From: Cellulophaga sp. HaHaR_3_176 | Lineage (GTDB): Bacteria; Bacteroidota; Bacteroidia; Flavobacteriales; Flavobacteriaceae | DNA length: 64,000 nucleotides | Direction of reading: 5' to 3' | Assembly (NCBI RefSeq): GCF_019021925.1 | Contig: NZ_CP058990.1 | Coordinates: 2,444,001 to 2,508,000, forward strand | Part shown: positions 60,669-64,000 of the stretch, in pieces | Layout of the letters: every line of letters starts with the position of its first letter | Numbering within the stretch: the first letter of the stretch is position 1 | Position numbers and translations under genes: made by a program | Notes under the pieces: generated by a model | What the model was told of the DNA's origin: nothing | What the model saw: only the letters and a program-made list of their open reading frames with translations | Database searches by the model: none

Positions 60669-63600
60669 ATGCAACGCTTCTCCATTAGGATATTCTTAAC
60701 CTCTGTATTATACATCCTAACAATATTGGGGCTTAATGCGCAATCTAGCAATCAATTTTTAGAGAAAATTGAAATTAAAAATGGGCTTTCATCAAATTAT
60801 CCTACAAGTCTTATTGAAGACTCTAATGGATTTATTTGGATTGGCACCAATAATGGATTAAACCGATACGATGGTTATAAACCTAAAGTATTCAAGTATG
60901 ATCCAAAGGATAGCAACACAATCTCAGAAAATTGGATTACTAGTTTATTAGAAGATTCTAATGGCGATATATGGATTGGAACAGAAGGTGGCGGCCTAAA
61001 CCTGTACAATACAACTACAGGGGCTATAACTAGATTTATTCACAAAAAAAATGATTCCACTACTATTAGTAGCGACGTAGTAAACAGAATATACGAAGAT
61101 AGTAAGTCAAGAATTTGGATTAGCACAAAAAATGGATTGAATTTACTGGATCGTTCTAAGCAAACCTTTCAGCATTGGATACAACCTAAAGAATGTAAAA
61201 ATTGTGACTATTCCATAAAAGCGGTAGCTGAAGATGACAAAGGTAACCTTTGGGTAGGAGACGAGTTTCAGGGGCTTTACTACTTCATCCCCTCAAGTGG
61301 TAAATTCACCAAAACTACTTTAAGTGATTCCAATGAAAATGCACTTCCTTCAGAATTTATAAATGATTTGTATTATTCAAAAGGTATGTTGTGGGTTGGC
61401 ACAGACAATGGATTAGCGATATTAAATACACGTACTGAACCATTTAAAAAAGTATTATTAGATGAGAACGATAAAAATTCTATTGGCGAAATGTGCATAT
61501 GGAAGATTTATAACGACAATGATGGGAGCATATGGTTATCTACTAATGGTAGTGGCTTAATAAATTATAATTTAAAGACACACGATATAAAAATATATAA
61601 GTCTGATGGAATCTCTGCATATAAAATAGGAAGTAATTCTATAGAAGATGTAATCGTAGATAAATCCAAAAATATCTGGATGGCAACCACAGGAAACGGA
61701 TTAAACAAATTTGACTTAAAAAACTTAAACTTCAGTAGTTGGGAAAAAGACAATAATAATAGTAATTCGCTGGTTAATAATGGCGTGCGAGCAATGTTGC
61801 AAGATCTAGACGGTACCATATGGATAGGAACCAACAATGGTCTAAGCCGGTTCAATCCAAAGTCTAATCAATATAGAAATTATGTAAAGGATTTTAGTTA
61901 CAGAGGTGATGTTAAAATTTCGAGAATCCGTGCTATTCATCGTTCAAAAAATAATAAAATATGGATAGGTACGCAAAGTGGTGGACTTTATAGATATGAT
62001 CCAAAGCAAGATAAATTTATCTTAGAAGTAGGTTTTACAAATAACACATTAGCAAGTAGAATAGGTCATATACAAAGTATATATGAAACGGAAGATGACA
62101 TATTGTTGATTGGAACTATAGGAGCTGGTATGGTTACCTACAATACAATTACAAATGAAATTAAGAGTGTATACACAAAAGATAATCCTAATAAAATCTT
62201 AACAAGCTTAACTGCTTACTGTGTATTAAAATCTTCTAACTCAGAAATATGGATAGGTAGCGACAGAGGTTTAATTTTGCTTAACACTAATACTTTTGAA
62301 TTTAAATTATGGGAACATAAAGAGGCTTGCGAAAACTGTATTGTTGGAAATAAAGTTCGTTCCTTATATCGTGATAATAACAATAAAATATGGATTGGAA
62401 CTAGAAGCGGCTTAGCAATATTTGACCCAGAATCTGAAAAATTTGAGCAATATAGAATAGATGACGGCCTACCCAGTGATATCATATTTGGAATTCTACC
62501 TGGCAGTGATGGTAATATTTGGCTGACAACCCCCAATGGATTGTCACAAACAAACCCGCTCAATATGCAATTTAAAAATATTACTATACCCGGAAATAAT
62601 ATTCTGGATATGGGTGGTCATTCTCTAGGCTTAAACGGGAATTTGCTAGTAGGAGGCACATCTGGGTTTACAATTTTTAATCCAAAAGATATCAAAAGCA
62701 ATCCATACATACCTAACGTAGTTTTTACAGATGTTAAGGTTAATAATGCGCCTATAGAGTTTGATAAAAATATTTCAGAATTGAACTATATAAACTTACC
62801 CTATGATCAAAATAATTTAAACTTTGAATTTTCTGCTTTAGAATTTACAAATTCTCAAATCAATACATACAAATACAAATTAGAAGGGTTTAACGATAAT
62901 TGGGTTGAATATGGTAGTAAACATGACCTTACTTTTACAAATTTAGATCCAAAAACATACGTTTTAAAAATTAAAGGCTCCAATAATGAAGGTGTCTGGA
63001 ATGAACAAGAAACATCATTAACTATTATCATAAAACCACCTTTTTGGAAAACACTATGGTTTAGAATACTTAGTATTTTATTAATTATAGGAATACTTTT
63101 TACAATTTATTATTTACGTATTAAAAGATTGAAAAATACAGAAGTTATGCTTCAAAAAGAAGTGTCCAAACAAACAAAGGAACTGGTAGAAAACAACAAA
63201 AAACTAGAGGAACTACATAGAGAAAAGGACGGAATCATTGGTATTATTGCACATGACCTTAGAGGTCCTCTTAACAATATCCAAGGCCTTAGTCAACTAT
63301 TAGAAAGCAATGAGAATTTAGATGAAAAACAAAAAACATACCTTAGCTATATTAATAAATCTATTAAAAGTGGCAATAGCTTAATCACAGATTTGCTTAT
63401 CATGAGTAATGTAAATCACCCAGAAAAAACAATTGAATTAAAAGACATTGAGCTTTCTGATTTTATAGAAGAATGGGAAAAAAGTTATATAAAGAGATTA
63501 GAGAAAAAAGATCAAGAACTGAGAACGTTTATTGATAAAAAACCTCTTATACTTCATACAGATCAAAAATTGGTAACTCGTATTTTTGATAATTTAATGA

Positions 63601-63920
63601 CCAACGCTATTAAGTTTTCAAACAAAGGAAGTAAAATTGATTTATCAGTAAATTCTAATAACGATTCAATATTTATTTCTTTCAAAGATTACGGCCCTGG
63701 TATATCTGAAGCTGATAGAAAAAAGGCGTTTAAAATGTTTCAAAAACTCACTGCAAGACCCACTGATGGAGAAAGCTCCCATGGGTTAGGTTTAGCTATT
63801 GTTAAAACATTGGCTGAAAAACTAAAGGGATCAATTAAAATAAAAAGCGAACTTGGGCAAGGTACTGAGTTTATTATCAATTTGCCTAAAATATCAAAAT
63901 CTAGTCAATTAAGACCATAA
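60669..63920 (+). CDS. Reg_prop/Y_Y_Y sensor histidine kinase without receiver or AraC domain
   Basis: A 1083-aa sensor with a signal sequence (LGLNAQ), about 14 reg_prop propeller repeats (typical GFIWIGTNNGLNRYDG, DIWIGTEGGGLNLYN), a Y_Y_Y beta domain (NTYKYKLEGFNDNWVEYG), a membrane helix near residue 800, a coiled coil, a HisKA domain with the phosphoacceptor in IIAHDLRGPLNN (about residue 861), and an HATPase domain (NLMTNAIKFSNKG, DYGPGIS, GLGLAIV). Hybrid two-component systems of this phylum normally continue with a receiver and an AraC-type domain; here the protein ends after the kinase, so a separate regulator is needed. Ligand unknown, usually glycan fragments in relatives. Confidence 0.93.
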   Translation: MQRFSIRIFLTSVLYILTILGLNAQSSNQFLEKIEIKNGLSSNYPTSLIEDSNGFIWIGTNNGLNRYDGYKPKVFKYDPKDSNTISENWITSLLEDSNGDIWIGTEGGGLNLYNTTTGAITRFIHKKNDSTTISSDVVNRIYEDSKSRIWISTKNGLNLLDRSKQTFQHWIQPKECKNCDYSIKAVAEDDKGNLWVGDEFQGLYYFIPSSGKFTKTTLSDSNENALPSEFINDLYYSKGMLWVGTDNGLAILNTRTEPFKKVLLDENDKNSIGEMCIWKIYNDNDGSIWLSTNGSGLINYNLKTHDIKIYKSDGISAYKIGSNSIEDVIVDKSKNIWMATTGNGLNKFDLKNLNFSSWEKDNNNSNSLVNNGVRAMLQDLDGTIWIGTNNGLSRFNPKSNQYRNYVKDFSYRGDVKISRIRAIHRSKNNKIWIGTQSGGLYRYDPKQDKFILEVGFTNNTLASRIGHIQSIYETEDDILLIGTIGAGMVTYNTITNEIKSVYTKDNPNKILTSLTAYCVLKSSNSEIWIGSDRGLILLNTNTFEFKLWEHKEACENCIVGNKVRSLYRDNNNKIWIGTRSGLAIFDPESEKFEQYRIDDGLPSDIIFGILPGSDGNIWLTTPNGLSQTNPLNMQFKNITIPGNNILDMGGHSLGLNGNLLVGGTSGFTIFNPKDIKSNPYIPNVVFTDVKVNNAPIEFDKNISELNYINLPYDQNNLNFEFSALEFTNSQINTYKYKLEGFNDNWVEYGSKHDLTFTNLDPKTYVLKIKGSNNEGVWNEQETSLTIIIKPPFWKTLWFRILSILLIIGILFTIYYLRIKRLKNTEVMLQKEVSKQTKELVENNKKLEELHREKDGIIGIIAHDLRGPLNNIQGLSQLLESNENLDEKQKTYLSYINKSIKSGNSLITDLLIMSNVNHPEKTIELKDIELSDFIEEWEKSYIKRLEKKDQELRTFIDKKPLILHTDQKLVTRIFDNLMTNAIKFSNKGSKIDLSVNSNNDSIFISFKDYGPGISEADRKKAFKMFQKLTARPTDGESSHGLGLAIVKTLAEKLKGSIKIKSELGQGTEFIINLPKISKSSQLRP

Positions 63921-64000
63921 CATTTTCTCACAACCTTGGTTGTGCCGTTACATCTAAGATGTTTTAATCATACTGTTGACTACTTATATAAACGCAAAAA

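Overview
The window is AT-rich DNA from a member of the Bacteroidota, most likely the family Flavobacteriaceae. This rests on a SusD-type glycan-uptake gene at the left edge, DUF5723, DUF4136 and DUF2490 proteins, a reg_prop/Y_Y_Y sensor kinase, a hypoxanthine phosphoribosyltransferase-adenylate kinase fusion, and promoters with the Bacteroidota -7 element TAnnTTTG. The family assignment is inference. No rRNA, tRNA, CRISPR array or replication origin was recognised.

Layout. 1-2.4 kb: tail of a SusC/SusD polysaccharide-uptake locus with two lipoproteins. 2.4-14.2 kb: ordinary chromosome (rlmB, rhomboid protease, rarA, a secreted-protein operon, yjjG, a polysaccharide-deacetylase-like protein, radC, mpl, a cupin and an SDR). 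14.3-22.3 kb: a giant alpha-2-macroglobulin with a carboxypeptidase-regulatory-domain protein and a transglutaminase. 22.3-32.5 kb: a LytS/LytTR-type signalling locus. It has an intact sensor kinase, a degenerate paralogous kinase, a LytTR regulator, a secreted DinB protein, four near-identical 606-bp tandem copies of an exported ankyrin gene, and a secreted S9 peptidase. Six LytTR-type direct-repeat operators lie here, all at the same distance from a -7 element, so the locus reads as a self-contained regulon. 32.6-40.2 kb: housekeeping (obgE, hpt-adk fusion, purK/purE, M3 oligopeptidase).

40.2-50.1 kb is the most remarkable part: an integron-like cassette array without an integrase in the window. 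Three long imperfect hairpins (41952-42150, 43264-43463, 49127-49320) share one geometry: 16-bp outer stems, a 5-nt left and 7-nt right unpaired spacer, and AAC...GTT core boxes. A minimal version (40194-40236) precedes them and a decayed one (49894-50034) follows. The bases after each GTT are exactly complementary to the bases before AAC in the next site downstream, as in integron gene cassettes, where one cassette carries both halves of its own site. All stem deviations in the three good sites leave the bottom strand paired by G.T wobble and the top strand mismatched. The cassettes carry an acetyltransferase plus serine hydrolase, a beta-propeller protein, a two-component operon (invaded by an IS3-family element) and a YdcF-like protein. 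The two-component operon has its own regulon of three promoters with a TTCC-N7-TTCC box at constant spacing from the -7 element.

50.1-59.1 kb is an accessory island of LRR, DUF2004, WGR-like, SUKH and Imm17-like genes plus small lipoproteins and membrane proteins. It resembles a bank of polymorphic-toxin immunity genes without toxins. The window ends with a cupin, a small unknown protein and a large reg_prop sensor kinase that lacks receiver and AraC domains.
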